Part shown: in pieces, positions 36,515 through 43,343 of the stretch | Position numbering within the stretch: position 1 is the first letter of the stretch | How the letters are laid out: every line of letters begins with the position of its first letter | Source of the DNA: Thiothrix subterranea | GTDB taxonomy: Bacteria; Pseudomonadota; Gammaproteobacteria; Thiotrichales; Thiotrichaceae | Direction of reading: 5' to 3' | DNA: 64,000 nucleotides | Assembly: GCF_016772315.1 (NCBI RefSeq) | Contig: NZ_CP053482.1 | Coordinates: forward strand, 3,405,501-3,469,500 | Program-made: the position numbers and the translations under genes | Notes under the pieces: generated by a model | Database searches by the model: none | Told to the model about the DNA's origin: nothing | Seen by the model: the letters and a program-made list of their open reading frames with translations, nothing else

Positions 36515-36590
36515 GGGCCTATGGCGCAATGGTTAGCGCAGAGGACTCATAATCCTTTGGTTCTAGGTTCGAGTCCTAGTGGGCCCACCA
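36515..36590 (+). tRNA. ileX: tRNA-Ile2 (anticodon CAU, lysidine-modified)
   Basis: This is a 76-base cloverleaf with an encoded CCA. Acceptor GGGCCTA (36515-36521) pairs with TGGGCCC, anticodon stem GAGGA/TCCTT encloses CTCATAA (CAT at 36548-36550), and T-arm CTAGG-TTCGAGT-CCTAG is intact. A CAU anticodon could be Met or Ile2. The short D-loop (AATGGTTA) and the position just after rpoD, as for ileX in Enterobacteria and Pseudomonas, favour Ile2. The mobile island begins directly after it. Confidence 0.9.
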
Positions 36591-36724
36591 ATTTTATCAA
36601 GGTGTTGCGTTGTTTTGCCGCCCGATGATTCCCCGCCGTTTTGGTCGGGGTCATGATAGGGTCATCCCTGCGGTTTTTGTGGGGACAAGGCGCAAGGGAT
36701 TAGCACCCTACTCTATGGTCAAAA

Positions 36725-36756
36725 AAAGCCGCATCAGATGACACGGCTTTCTTGAT
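36725..36756 (-). terminator. Terminator at the left end of the island
   Basis: Stem AAAGCCG (36725-36731) pairs with CGGCTTT (36744-36750). On the minus strand it is followed by seven T. It closes the small membrane protein gene ending at 36773. Confidence 0.75.
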
Positions 36757-36772
36757 CAGGTTTTGATGCACA

Positions 36773-37069
36773 CTAGAGAATGGCGATGAACCACGCAAAG
36801 CCGTTTAGGTAACATCCGACAATGAACTGCCAAAAATCCCCGCCCACGTCTAAAAAATTCTCTTCCAGCTTTTTTTCTTTGGGGAATATCAACCCGGCGG
36901 ATACGGTAAACAGTACGGCTTGAACGAAGCCTGTTCCCCACCACAGTTCTTTGATTTCTTGCCAGCCTGCGCCGTGAATTAATTGCTCCGGTTTTATCAG
37001 CCATCCGACCATTAATAATATCAGGATGGCATAAACCGCCCGCGCCCATTGTTTCCAGTCTTGATACAA
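36773..37069 (-). CDS. Small membrane protein of the island, unknown function
   Basis: This 98-residue protein has about three hydrophobic stretches (residues 10-25 AVYAILILLMVGWLIK, 45-62 GTGFVQAVLFTVSAGLIF, 78-97 DFWQFIVGCYLNGFAWFIAI). I recognise no family. GAGG lies about 13 bases before the ATG, rather far. It has its own terminator downstream and another upstream, so it is a separate transcription unit. Small membrane proteins like this are common cargo or exclusion factors in phage-derived islands; a role cannot be given. Confidence 0.55.
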   Translation of the reverse strand: MYQDWKQWARAVYAILILLMVGWLIKPEQLIHGAGWQEIKELWWGTGFVQAVLFTVSAGLIFPKEKKLEENFLDVGGDFWQFIVGCYLNGFAWFIAIL

Positions 37070-37110
37070 AATAATTACCTCACTGACAGATTAATAAAAA
37101 TGTTAATAGA

Positions 37111-37136
37111 AAAAAGCCGAGAATAATCCCGGCTCT
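37111..37136 (-). terminator. Terminator after the repeat-bearing coiled-coil gene
   Basis: Stem AGCCGAGA..TCCCGGCT (37115-37134) is followed by TTTTTT on the minus strand. It ends the transcript of the gene 37187-38173. Confidence 0.75.
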
Positions 37137-37186
37137 TTGATGGTCACTTAATGCGGGTCAGGTGCTACCCTGCCCGCTTTGGGTGA

Positions 37187-38173
37187 TTATGCGATTAAAT
37201 AAAGTGGTTGCCCGTTTGCCTTATTCGGATTCTGCACAACCAGTTTTTCTGTTTCCAGTTGTTTGCAGGCGTATTTGCTCAATATTTTCAGGGTGTCGCT
37301 ACTGGTTGGCAAACCCGCTGCTTTTAAAATTGGACTGGTTTGCGGTGAACCGACTTTCTGAATATGACCTTCAACAATTGCCGTTCTAATCACCGCCGTT
37401 GCTAGTTCAATCTGTTCGTCGGTCACGCTTCCCCGCTCTGCTTTTTCCGCTGCTGCTGCCTCTGCTGCTGCTAGGTCACGCGCCGCTTGTGCTGCTGCTG
37501 CCTCTGCCCGTGACCGAATTTCGGCCTCCCGTGACCGAGCGGCCTTCTCTGCTGCTTCAGCCCGTGACCGATTTTCTAGTTCACGGATTCGGTCACGCTC
37601 TGCTTGTGCCTGTTCCGCCCTCTCCTGCTCCTCTTTTTCGGCTTCACGTTTGGCTTGAGCATTGGCTTCCATCCGTGACCGACTTTCTAGGTCACGCTCT
37701 GCTTGTGCTTCCATTTCGGCTTTTTGATCGGCTAATTTTTGTTCAAGCATTGCTAGTTTTTCACGCATCTTAATTTTCTCTTCGTCCGTGACCGATTCCG
37801 TGACCGGCGTGACCGACGTGACCGGGTTTCCGTGACCGGTCACGGAATTTCGGTCACGGTCACGGGAATCGATCACGGATTCGGTCACGGGAAGTGGGAG
37901 AGAAAAATGCTCTTCAGCCGTGCCTAACGCGGGGTTGTGGAGGCCAGTTGCGCCGGTACGTTGCTGAAATGGTGTGGCAGGAAATGCGGTGGCAGGGGTG
38001 GCACTCTTGGCAATTTTGCCCGCTACTTTTAACAGGTCTTTATCGTCAAGATCGCACGGGTTAAACAGTTTTGCATAAGCGTCGAATACTTGCGCCTGAA
38101 TATCGGCTTCAGTGGTAGCACCTGACTTTTTAACTGCATCCACTAACGCACGGATGGTGTCAGATACAGACAT
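37187..38173 (-). CDS. Coiled-coil protein with repeat array in its coding DNA
   Basis: This 328-residue protein is of unknown function. Residues 1-55 form a small folded head (SVSDTIRALVDAVKKSGATT). About 70-130 is a linker rich in Val-Thr, and about 130-245 a long Ala/Glu/Arg coiled coil with RSRAEA units. A C-terminal winged-helix-like domain (about 250-328, AVIRTAIVEGHIQKVGSPQT to GQPLYLIA) ends it. The layout recalls KfrA-type plasmid DNA-binding proteins, with the order changed. Its DNA carries fifteen copies of CGTGACCG (see the repeat entry), so it may bind its own gene. The IS4 element sits 27 bases upstream of its ATG and there is no clear ribosome site, so its native promoter may be lost. 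Confidence 0.6.
   Translation of the reverse strand: MSVSDTIRALVDAVKKSGATTEADIQAQVFDAYAKLFNPCDLDDKDLLKVAGKIAKSATPATAFPATPFQQRTGATGLHNPALGTAEEHFSLPLPVTESVIDSRDRDRNSVTGHGNPVTSVTPVTESVTDEEKIKMREKLAMLEQKLADQKAEMEAQAERDLESRSRMEANAQAKREAEKEEQERAEQAQAERDRIRELENRSRAEAAEKAARSREAEIRSRAEAAAAQAARDLAAAEAAAAEKAERGSVTDEQIELATAVIRTAIVEGHIQKVGSPQTSPILKAAGLPTSSDTLKILSKYACKQLETEKLVVQNPNKANGQPLYLIA
37420..37889. repeat. Array of fifteen CGTGACCG/CGGTCACG octamers
   Basis: Exact copies start at 37420, 37509, 37530, 37563, 37590, 37674, 37787, 37799, 37808, 37817, 37831, 37837, 37851, 37857 and 37882. One-base variants lie at 37473 and 37689 (AGGTCACG). Both orientations occur. The densest part is 37787-37889, including the 16-base palindrome CCGTGACCGGTCACGG at 37830-37845. 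About 0.01 copies would be expected by chance in this length. On the coding strand the octamer is read as Arg-Ser-Arg, as Val-Thr in two ways and as Arg-Asp-Arg, so the DNA word rather than one peptide motif is conserved. It may be a protein-binding array (iteron- or centromere-like). Confidence 0.85.
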
Positions 38174-38235
38174 ACGCTGAATTGGCGGGGTAGGGGATTC
38201 GTCATACGCGCCAACTTAAGCCCCTATCCCCTTGA

Positions 38236-39243
38236 TTAAACACGGCTCAACGCCATTTCTCGGCATTGGTTCAACAGAGCAAAAATGGGGCTGGGTAAAC
38301 ATTGCAACGTCCGCTTTCTGGGGCGTTCGCTCAAACTCTTGATATTGTCATCCGCAAAGCGTGCATCGACAGGAAAACAGGCTTTGATGCCTGCTTTGAG
38401 GTCGTCCGCGACGGTTTTCCAAAGTCGCCAATCAGTGAGTTGGCGAGGATTGTCGAGTTTGCGTTTGGCATCGGCAAAGCGACTTTGCGTCATCTTTTCC
38501 AGCACGGCTGCGTACAATAATTTGCCGTGTAGATACAGTTCAGCCAGTTTTGAGCCTTTGTGCGCTCGTAGTTCATCGACATTCAGCAAGCTTTTGAGGC
38601 GTTTGATCACCAATTCAACCTGCCAGCGGACACGATAGAGTGCAGATGCGGTGGTGGTACACAGCACTTCAGGCGGTAATGACGTGAAAATCAGTACCCA
38701 TTCGCTCAGGCAAAGGGCTTCCGTGCTGGGGTTACGTCCTTTGTCTTTGGCGCGTTGTCTGGCTTTGCGCCGGGCTTCAGCAGCCTTTTCTTCGGGTAAG
38801 GGGATGGCATGAAGGTAGCCCTGAATGCGTTTGTTGCCATGACATAACCAAACCGGCACACAACTGGGGCGTTTACCGAGCTTACGTAAGCGCGTGTACC
38901 AGTCGATTTTGACTAGGTGTCCGGTATCATCCCCTTTGCCATCTTCATACAGGTTCATGCTGTGGGCGTTGTAGCGTAATACCACGTCACCGCCCCGGTC
39001 GATGAAAGGGACAAGCGTTTTGGGTTGGTTATAACCCCGGTCAATCAGCACCACATCGCCTGCTTCCAAGGTGTAATGGTCGAGGTTTTCGCCTTCTTTA
39101 TCGGTGGTGACTTCCACTTGATGCAGGCTGAGGTTGATCAAATCAATCGCGATATGCAGGCGGTACGTTGTGGCAGTTGCACCCGGTTCTTGCACGGTCG
39201 AGCCGTCAATGACGATAAAGCGCAGTTTGCCGCTATCGACCAC
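38236..39243 (-). CDS. IS4-family transposase, catalytic part (downstream frame)
   Basis: This frame encodes the DDE catalytic core. Motifs: first Asp in IVIDGSTVQ, second Asp in VLIDRGYNQ, and Glu in YRVRWQVELVIKRLK, a perfect Y-2-R-3-E-6-K signature of the IS4 family. The frame is open upstream to the slippery run at 39306-39312 (CTGGAAGCCTGTGTTCCGTG is read through). The N-terminal part is encoded in the other frame at 39279-39542. A -1 shift at A_AAA_AAA fuses them to a protein of about 435 residues. Either the shift is programmed or the element is an inactivated copy. Confidence 0.85.
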   Translation of the reverse strand: MVDSGKLRFIVIDGSTVQEPGATATTYRLHIAIDLINLSLHQVEVTTDKEGENLDHYTLEAGDVVLIDRGYNQPKTLVPFIDRGGDVVLRYNAHSMNLYEDGKGDDTGHLVKIDWYTRLRKLGKRPSCVPVWLCHGNKRIQGYLHAIPLPEEKAAEARRKARQRAKDKGRNPSTEALCLSEWVLIFTSLPPEVLCTTTASALYRVRWQVELVIKRLKSLLNVDELRAHKGSKLAELYLHGKLLYAAVLEKMTQSRFADAKRKLDNPRQLTDWRLWKTVADDLKAGIKACFPVDARFADDNIKSLSERPRKRTLQCLPSPIFALLNQCREMALSRV

Positions 39244-39278
39244 CTCGCTTAGCCCAAATACGCCTGCCAGCAGGGATT

Positions 39279-39542
39279 TTACCCACGGAACACAGGCTTC
39301 CAGTCTTTTTTTACCGCCGTGTCACTGAGGTAGCCCTGCCTCTGGGCGACCTCCCCGGCGCAACTGCGTAGCGACAAGTCCAAACCGCAGTAAGCCAGCA
39401 CTAACTGGAGCAATTGCAGCGGGCTTTTGATCTTGCGGGGACGGGCGAAGGCTTTGAAGGCATACGCTTGTTCCTGATAATCGGCTGGCAGCACTTGCAG
39501 GAATTGGGCAAAACGGGTATCTAATAATGGTGGCAACTTCAT
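39279..39542 (-). CDS. IS4-family transposase, N-terminal part (upstream frame)
   Basis: This short frame encodes the transposase N-terminal helical domain (MKLPPLLDTRFAQFLQVLPA, then LQLLQLVLAYCGLDLSLRSC). It ends ten codons after the A7 run at 39306-39312. In the zero frame the run reads GTA-AAA-AAA-GAC. Slipping back by one at A_AAA_AAA gives GTA-AAA-AAA-AGA-CTG and continues into the catalytic frame. The start is uncertain: ATG 39542 fits the domain best, with others at 39572 and a TTG at 39602. Confidence 0.75.
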   Translation of the reverse strand: MKLPPLLDTRFAQFLQVLPADYQEQAYAFKAFARPRKIKSPLQLLQLVLAYCGLDLSLRSCAGEVAQRQGYLSDTAVKKDWKPVFRG

Positions 39543-39736
39543 GGGAACTTTCACTTTGGTCGGTAAAAGCATCTGTGTGGGGTTGCCACATCTTGTTTGC
39601 AAGAGGAAACAAGGGGTTAGGGGCTTAAGTTGGCGCGTATGACTCTCAACAGTTCCCCTTTTTTTATGTCGTTAGGTTGTCGACTGTCTGTCAATCGGCT
39701 GTATGAATCAAGGCTCTGTTGATTTTGGCAGTGGTT

Positions 39737-39949
39737 TTAATACCCAATCCGCCGCCGCTGTGAGCAAATCCGCACGATAAAGCGGGGTTTCGTCTTTGGT
39801 TGCGCTGTCAACGTGGCGAACGGTGCAAGCATCACCCACTGCCCGCTTCTGGCATGGAGACACGCGCCGCCGTAATCGGTAAAAGTGCCACTGAGTACCG
39901 CGCCGCGATATACCTTGTAAACGCCTGATTTGATTAATGAGTTAGTCAT
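39737..39949 (-). CDS. Small phage-type protein after the head protease
   Basis: This is a 70-residue basic protein (MTNSLIKSGVYKVYRGAVLS, then TFTDYGGACLHARSGQWVML). The start at 39949 overlaps the protease stop by ATGA, which is why I prefer it to the longer frame from 40006. I recognise no family; it looks like a small beta-rich phage accessory protein. The IS4 element lies about 90 bases downstream and may have cut off later genes of the operon. Confidence 0.5.
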   Translation of the reverse strand: MTNSLIKSGVYKVYRGAVLSGTFTDYGGACLHARSGQWVMLAPFATLTAQPKTKPRFIVRICSQRRRIGY

Positions 39950-40632
39950 GAGTAATGCCCTCTGCCCTGCCCGCTGTGTGGTAAGCAGAGTGTGCCGGGT
40001 TTGCACTTGTAGGCATTGATGATGTCACGCCCGCTGCCAGTCATGCCCGCGCCGTCGCTGGCGGTATCCGGGTCAACACTACCGATAATCGCATCTATCA
40101 AACCGGCGGCTTTTGCCTCTGGTGCGGTGTACCACGTTTCGGCATTCAGCAGCGCTTGCACTTCGTTGGGAGTCTTGCGTAACTTGCTGGCATAGTGAGG
40201 AATAATTGCCGCTTCGTGTTTTTGCAAGACGGTGGCTGTTTTGGCGTGATCGCCAGCGTCGCCATAGGTGAACCCTTGCGCCCGGTGAATCATGATCATA
40301 CCGTTTGCCGCGCATTCGATCTTATCCGCTGCCAGCATGATTACCGAGCCGATGGATAGGCAGTAACCCATTATCTTTACGGTGATTTTTGCGGGGTGTT
40401 GTTCGAGCAGGTTGTAGATGGGCAAGCCATCGTTGAATGCGCCGCCGACGGTGTTGATGTACACGTTAATGGTGTCGGCTTTTTTTGCTGCATCAAGATT
40501 GCGCTTGAATTGGTCAAGGTTGGCAGTTTCGCCGCCGATTACGCCGAACAGGTATATATCAGCGGTTTTGCTGGTGGCTTTTGCGGTAGCGCGGTCTAGG
40601 TTTGCAGGTGTGCCGGTGTGCCGGTGTTGCAA
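39946..40632 (-). CDS. Phage head maturation protease, ClpP fold (S14/S49-like)
   Basis: This 228-residue protein is of the ClpP-like prohead protease type, which trims capsid or scaffold proteins in tailed phages. Residues 24-65 (IYLFGVIGGE, VYINTVGGAFNDGLPIYNLL) form the ClpP-like sheet. Ser93 (GYCLSIGSVIMLA) and His116 (MIMIHRAQG) match the catalytic Ser and His; the Asp is likely in the segment after AETWYTAPEAKAAGLIDAII. The start is TTG at 40632, seven bases past the preceding stop, probably coupled. No capsid gene follows, so it is either a leftover or used by a satellite. Confidence 0.8.
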   Translation of the reverse strand: MQHRHTGTPANLDRATAKATSKTADIYLFGVIGGETANLDQFKRNLDAAKKADTINVYINTVGGAFNDGLPIYNLLEQHPAKITVKIMGYCLSIGSVIMLAADKIECAANGMIMIHRAQGFTYGDAGDHAKTATVLQKHEAAIIPHYASKLRKTPNEVQALLNAETWYTAPEAKAAGLIDAIIGSVDPDTASDGAGMTGSGRDIINAYKCKPGTLCLPHSGQGRGHYS

Positions 40633-40639
40633 TAGCTAT

Positions 40640-41377
40640 CTAATAACGCTCTGAAATCATCCATTGTTGATGCCCATATAAATGTTTAGCCATGCCGAGC
40701 GCGTTGACCACTTTCATGACGATGCCGCCGTCTGTGTACATCCGCACACGATTAGCCACGCCACGGAACTCATGGAGGTCTTGGGCAAATTGTGCCAATT
40801 TTTCATTAAACGCTTGCTCTGCGGTTAATGCCGCGTCGAGTGCGAGTTGATGCGATAACCACGCCGCCATAGCCGACACAATGGCTTTTATATTCGCGAT
40901 TTTTTGCCGTGCTTTTTCAAGTCCGGCTTTTTTGATCGTTAGCCGCTGCATCAAATCCTGCTTGTCTTTGATTGCCACCTCAATCTCATAGAGCTTGTCA
41001 TCGTCGGCAAACATAACGGCTTGGGAATAGTCATCGTCGATGGTGGTTAACCAGTCGTTAGACTCTGCGAGGATTCGCGATTGATCGGTGATTGAGTTAT
41101 CAAGGCGCTCAATATGCGATTGCAGGTCGTTTGCCACTCGTTGCAGTACTGCCAAGGTGTCGGGGCTTTTATTGAGCCGGGATAATATCCGGTCATACTC
41201 AGTCCGATACATGGCGATGTGCAAACCCTTGGGGGGCTTGCCCACTTTGAATGGACTGTAGTTGTATACCAGCCCGTGCGCGTCGACAAATGCGAAGAAG
41301 TCGTCACAGACGGTTTGCAGATCGTCAGTAAATAATGGTTGCAGGCTCGTTGCCCGCTCATCCACAAAATGGAACAT
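40640..41377 (-). CDS. Helical island protein of unknown function
   Basis: This 245-residue protein is mostly helical. The N-terminal third (FHFVDERATSLQPLFTDDLQ, then YNYSPFKVGKPPKGLHIAMY) looks folded. About 85-200 is a long coiled coil (RVANDLQSHIERLDNSITDQ, AIKDKQDLMQRLTIKKAGLE). I recognise no family. It lies between a 65-residue coiled-coil gene (11 bases upstream) and the head protease (7 bases downstream), so the four genes 39737-41586 form one operon. A scaffold-like or tail-related role is possible from the context but not shown. Confidence 0.6.
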   Translation of the reverse strand: MFHFVDERATSLQPLFTDDLQTVCDDFFAFVDAHGLVYNYSPFKVGKPPKGLHIAMYRTEYDRILSRLNKSPDTLAVLQRVANDLQSHIERLDNSITDQSRILAESNDWLTTIDDDYSQAVMFADDDKLYEIEVAIKDKQDLMQRLTIKKAGLEKARQKIANIKAIVSAMAAWLSHQLALDAALTAEQAFNEKLAQFAQDLHEFRGVANRVRMYTDGGIVMKVVNALGMAKHLYGHQQWMISERY

Positions 41378-41388
41378 AACAACACCCC

Positions 41389-41586
41389 TTAAGAGTAGTG
41401 ACCAGCAATCGAAAGATTGAATGATGCAATTTGCTTACGGATTCCCTGAAGGTCTGCAATTTTTTGATCAATGTCGGCTTGCATTGTTTTCAGAGTGGTT
41501 TCGTCTTCGGGTTTCATTTGCCCGTCTTTCAGGTTGTAACGGGCTTGCTTGATCGCTTGGGTTACTTGTGTCTGTAAGGCTTCCAT
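41389..41586 (-). CDS. Small coiled-coil island protein
   Basis: This 65-residue protein consists of two helices with heptad pattern (EALQTQVTQAIKQARYNLKD and TLKTMQADIDQKIADLQGIR), ending SLSIAGHYS-like (NLSIAGHYS). It is the first gene of the operon with the coiled-coil and head-protease genes. AAGGACAAAT before the ATG is a fair ribosome site. The function is unknown. Confidence 0.55.
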   Translation of the reverse strand: MEALQTQVTQAIKQARYNLKDGQMKPEDETTLKTMQADIDQKIADLQGIRKQIASFNLSIAGHYS

Positions 41587-41951
41587 GAGATTTGTCCTTT
41601 ACGTCATCACGACGTTATTTATAAAGAAACCATTGTCCAGTGTTTTACCCTCAAACCCCAAAAATACCGTTTTAGTTGTTTCGTTTTTCACCATTGCCGC
41701 CCTTTTCCAATCCAAGATCATTTCCAATATGGACGGAATTCAAAAACGGCAAGTGCGAGCAAGAAAGAATGCGATTCTTGGGCGTTGGCGTTCCAAACAA
41801 CCTAATAATCTACTTTAATTATTATATTTAATACATTGATAAGTAATGCTTTCCTTGTCGCTCATTGCCACTAGGCTAGTGGGGTGCAACCATGTTGCAC
41901 CCCTTGCGTTAGTTTGTCTTAAGAAGGCGTATCAAGGTTAAAATGAACGGG
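41587..41951. other. Intergenic stretch of the island (365 bases) with a strong hairpin
   Basis: No supported gene. It probably holds the promoter of the minus-strand operon starting at 41586. The sequence 41800-41850 is AT-rich. A perfect ten-base stem GGGGTGCAAC/GTTGCACCCC lies at 41881-41903 with a three-base loop and no T-run, more like a binding site or repeat than a terminator. Confidence 0.5.
41881..41903. repeat. Perfect 10-bp inverted repeat hairpin
   Basis: GGGGTGCAAC (41881-41890), loop CAT, GTTGCACCCC (41894-41903). It has no adjoining T-run. It may be an operator or a structure near the island's regulatory region. Confidence 0.6.
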
Positions 41952-42200
41952 CTACGCCCGACCTTGACACGCAAGCAGGCCGGGGGAATCCCAGACACAA
42001 AAAAGCCGCATCAGGTGCGGCTCTTCGGGGTCAATGATTTGATCGTCTGATATGGGTTCGCGGCGCTTGTGCTTGTGTAGGCGGTTGCCTTCGCACCACG
42101 GACAACCACCGTGATTCCTGCATGAATTAGCAATGAGTTTGCCGCCTGTATGCGGCTTGCGTCGCTCTTTGCCGTGCTTAACGGCTTTGTCTAGGCTCAT
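41952..42200 (-). CDS. Small putative zinc-binding island protein
   Basis: This 82-residue basic protein has a Cys/His cluster (SCRNHGGCPWCEGNRLHKHK) likely to bind zinc. Similar proteins with the RNHGxCPxCEGNRLHK core are common in phages and integrated islands. The N-terminal MSLDKAVKHGKERRKPHTGG also fits that group. The last 20 or so residues are read through a terminator hairpin (42004-42022), so the C-terminus is probably not native. It lies 16 bp downstream of brnA. Confidence 0.6.
   Translation of the reverse strand: MSLDKAVKHGKERRKPHTGGKLIANSCRNHGGCPWCEGNRLHKHKRREPISDDQIIDPEEPHLMRLFCVWDSPGLLACQGRA
42000..42022 (-). terminator. Terminator hairpin inside the 3' end of the small zinc protein frame
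   Basis: Stem AGCCGCA (42004-42010) pairs with TGCGGCT (42016-42022), followed on the minus strand by TTTTTT. It would end the integrase-proQ-brnTA transcript before the open frame's stop at 41952. Confidence 0.7.
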
Positions 42201-42216
42201 GGCTACTACCCTCTTT

Positions 42217-42474
42217 TCATGCCGCCTCTGACAGTTTTACGCTTTGCATTTCTTCGCGGATAACGCGCCGCAAGGTTGCTTCTAGGGGTTCGCCCTGTTG
42301 CTTGATATGCGCTTTCAGGGTGTCATTGATCAGGCTTTGATAATTGCCGCCGCCCTGCACTTGGTCACGAAACCACTGGATAACTTCAGGGTCGAGCCTG
42401 ATGGTGATTTTCTCTTTGCTGGTTTTGATAACCGCGCCGCGTACACCGCTGCTGAAATCATAGTGTTCTTTCAT
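42217..42474 (-). CDS. brnA: BrnA-family antitoxin
   Basis: This 85-residue ribbon-helix-helix antitoxin has the core ITIRLDPEVIQWFRDQVQGG-NYQSLINDTLKAHI, typical of BrnA/CopG-type antitoxins. It binds and neutralises BrnT and represses the operon. It overlaps the brnT stop by four bases (ATGA) and follows it, the normal BrnT-BrnA order. Confidence 0.88.
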   Translation of the reverse strand: MKEHYDFSSGVRGAVIKTSKEKITIRLDPEVIQWFRDQVQGGGNYQSLINDTLKAHIKQQGEPLEATLRRVIREEMQSVKLSEAA

Positions 42475-42755
42475 ATTCCACCTGTGAACTGTTGATGTTC
42501 TGTCTTGTCTGCCTTACGCGCTGAAATGATGCGGATAACATCCTCTTCACGGTAAACATGGACAACGACAACAACACGGTTCTTTGCATCCATTCCAAGA
42601 GCAATATAGCGTTGCTCATCGTAATGACTGGAATCTTCTATGATGATGGTTTCATCATCGTAAAAAATCCCGGTCACGTCTGCGAAGTCGATACCGTGCT
42701 TCTTTAGGTTGGTTTGGCGCTTGCGCTCATCCCATGTAAATATTAACTCTTCCAT
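42471..42755 (-). CDS. brnT: BrnT-family ribonuclease toxin
   Basis: This 94-residue toxin is of the BrnT family, whose members have a RelE-like fold and cut RNA. Motifs: FTWDERKRQTNLKKHGIDFA at the start, DETIIIEDSSHYDEQRYIAL, then VVVVVHVYREEDVIRIISAR, with the conserved Arg and the Ala-Arg-Lys ending. Complete length. It forms a toxin-antitoxin pair with the downstream brnA and probably stabilises the island. Confidence 0.9.
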   Translation of the reverse strand: MEELIFTWDERKRQTNLKKHGIDFADVTGIFYDDETIIIEDSSHYDEQRYIALGMDAKNRVVVVVHVYREEDVIRIISARKADKTEHQQFTGGI

Positions 42756-42788
42756 ATATGGCTTTTGTACATACGCTTGTTTTGCCTG

Positions 42789-43328
42789 TCAAGACTTACC
42801 CTGTAAGCGTGTTGTCAGGGTGTCGGTTGCGAGCTGGCGCTGATAGTCATCAATCGTGCCGTCGGGCGTGCCGTCGAGCTGATAGCGGTCTGTGCCGTGT
42901 TTGAGGTTTTGCAGGTAGACACCGTGATTAACGTGCATCCTCAGCAGCTTTTGCACAACGTTCTTGCTTGCGCCGGGGAAGTGCTCCTCGTTCACCAGTC
43001 GGAAGATTTCCTTTTCAATACCGATTGCCAGCGGTTGGCAGTTGAACCAGACGCGGAAGGCGTTTAGGCGGTCGTTCAATTCGCGCATCTTCAGTTGTGA
43101 CGGTGGCGTGACCTGCTTTTTCGGTGCGGGTGGCTTGCGCGGTTTCTTGGGTTTGGCGCTGGCGGGTGGCTTGGGTTTGGGTGCGGGGATGCGCTGCACT
43201 TGCGGCAGTTCGTCACGCCTGATAATGCGTTTGCCGGTGCGTTGGATTGTGCCAGCGGTGGCATTTACCGTGCCACTGTTGGCAGGTTTGCGCGTAATGC
43301 TTAAGGTTTTTTTCGGGGTGTCGGTCAT
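42789..43328 (-). CDS. ProQ/FinO-domain RNA chaperone of the island
   Basis: This 179-residue protein has a Pro/Lys-rich, disordered N-terminal half (residues about 10-75) and a ProQ/FinO RNA-binding domain (about 80-165): LNDRLNAFRVWFNCQPLAIG, IEKEIFRLVNEEHFPG, VVQKLLRMHVNHGVYLQNLK and RYQLDG. Start at ATG 43328, with AAGGAAG seven bases ahead. FinO-domain proteins bind structured small RNAs and 3' ends. Mobile-element versions such as FinO control conjugation through antisense RNA. It lies 15 bases downstream of the integrase gene, so it may regulate an island RNA. Confidence 0.85.
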   Translation of the reverse strand: MTDTPKKTLSITRKPANSGTVNATAGTIQRTGKRIIRRDELPQVQRIPAPKPKPPASAKPKKPRKPPAPKKQVTPPSQLKMRELNDRLNAFRVWFNCQPLAIGIEKEIFRLVNEEHFPGASKNVVQKLLRMHVNHGVYLQNLKHGTDRYQLDGTPDGTIDDYQRQLATDTLTTRLQGKS

Positions 43329-43343
43329 GTCCAAACTTCCTTT

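Larger units (their letters stand above)
38201..39643 (-). mobile_element. IS4-family insertion sequence, 1443 bp
   Basis: Long terminal inverted repeats bound the element. The left end from 38201 (GTCATACGCGCCAACTTAAG, going on CCCCTATCCCCTT) matches the reverse complement of the right end at 39611-39643, with one mismatch over 33 bases. Inside is one transposase split by a frameshift, with the IS4 YREK signature. I see no clear target-site duplication. It interrupts the island between the head-protease operon and the coiled-coil gene. Confidence 0.88.

Noticed and set aside
36515-36590. Elongator tRNA-Met
   Set aside because: The CAU anticodon fits, but the short D-loop and the place after rpoD match tRNA-Ile2 (ileX) better.
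37420-37889. CRISPR array reading of the octamer repeats
   Set aside because: The repeats are only 8 bases, in both orientations and with irregular spacing, inside a coding frame; no cas genes are near.
41549-41818. Plus-strand open frame of 89 codons in the island
   Set aside because: It has no ribosome site, overlaps the promoter side of a minus-strand operon and shows no protein-like features.
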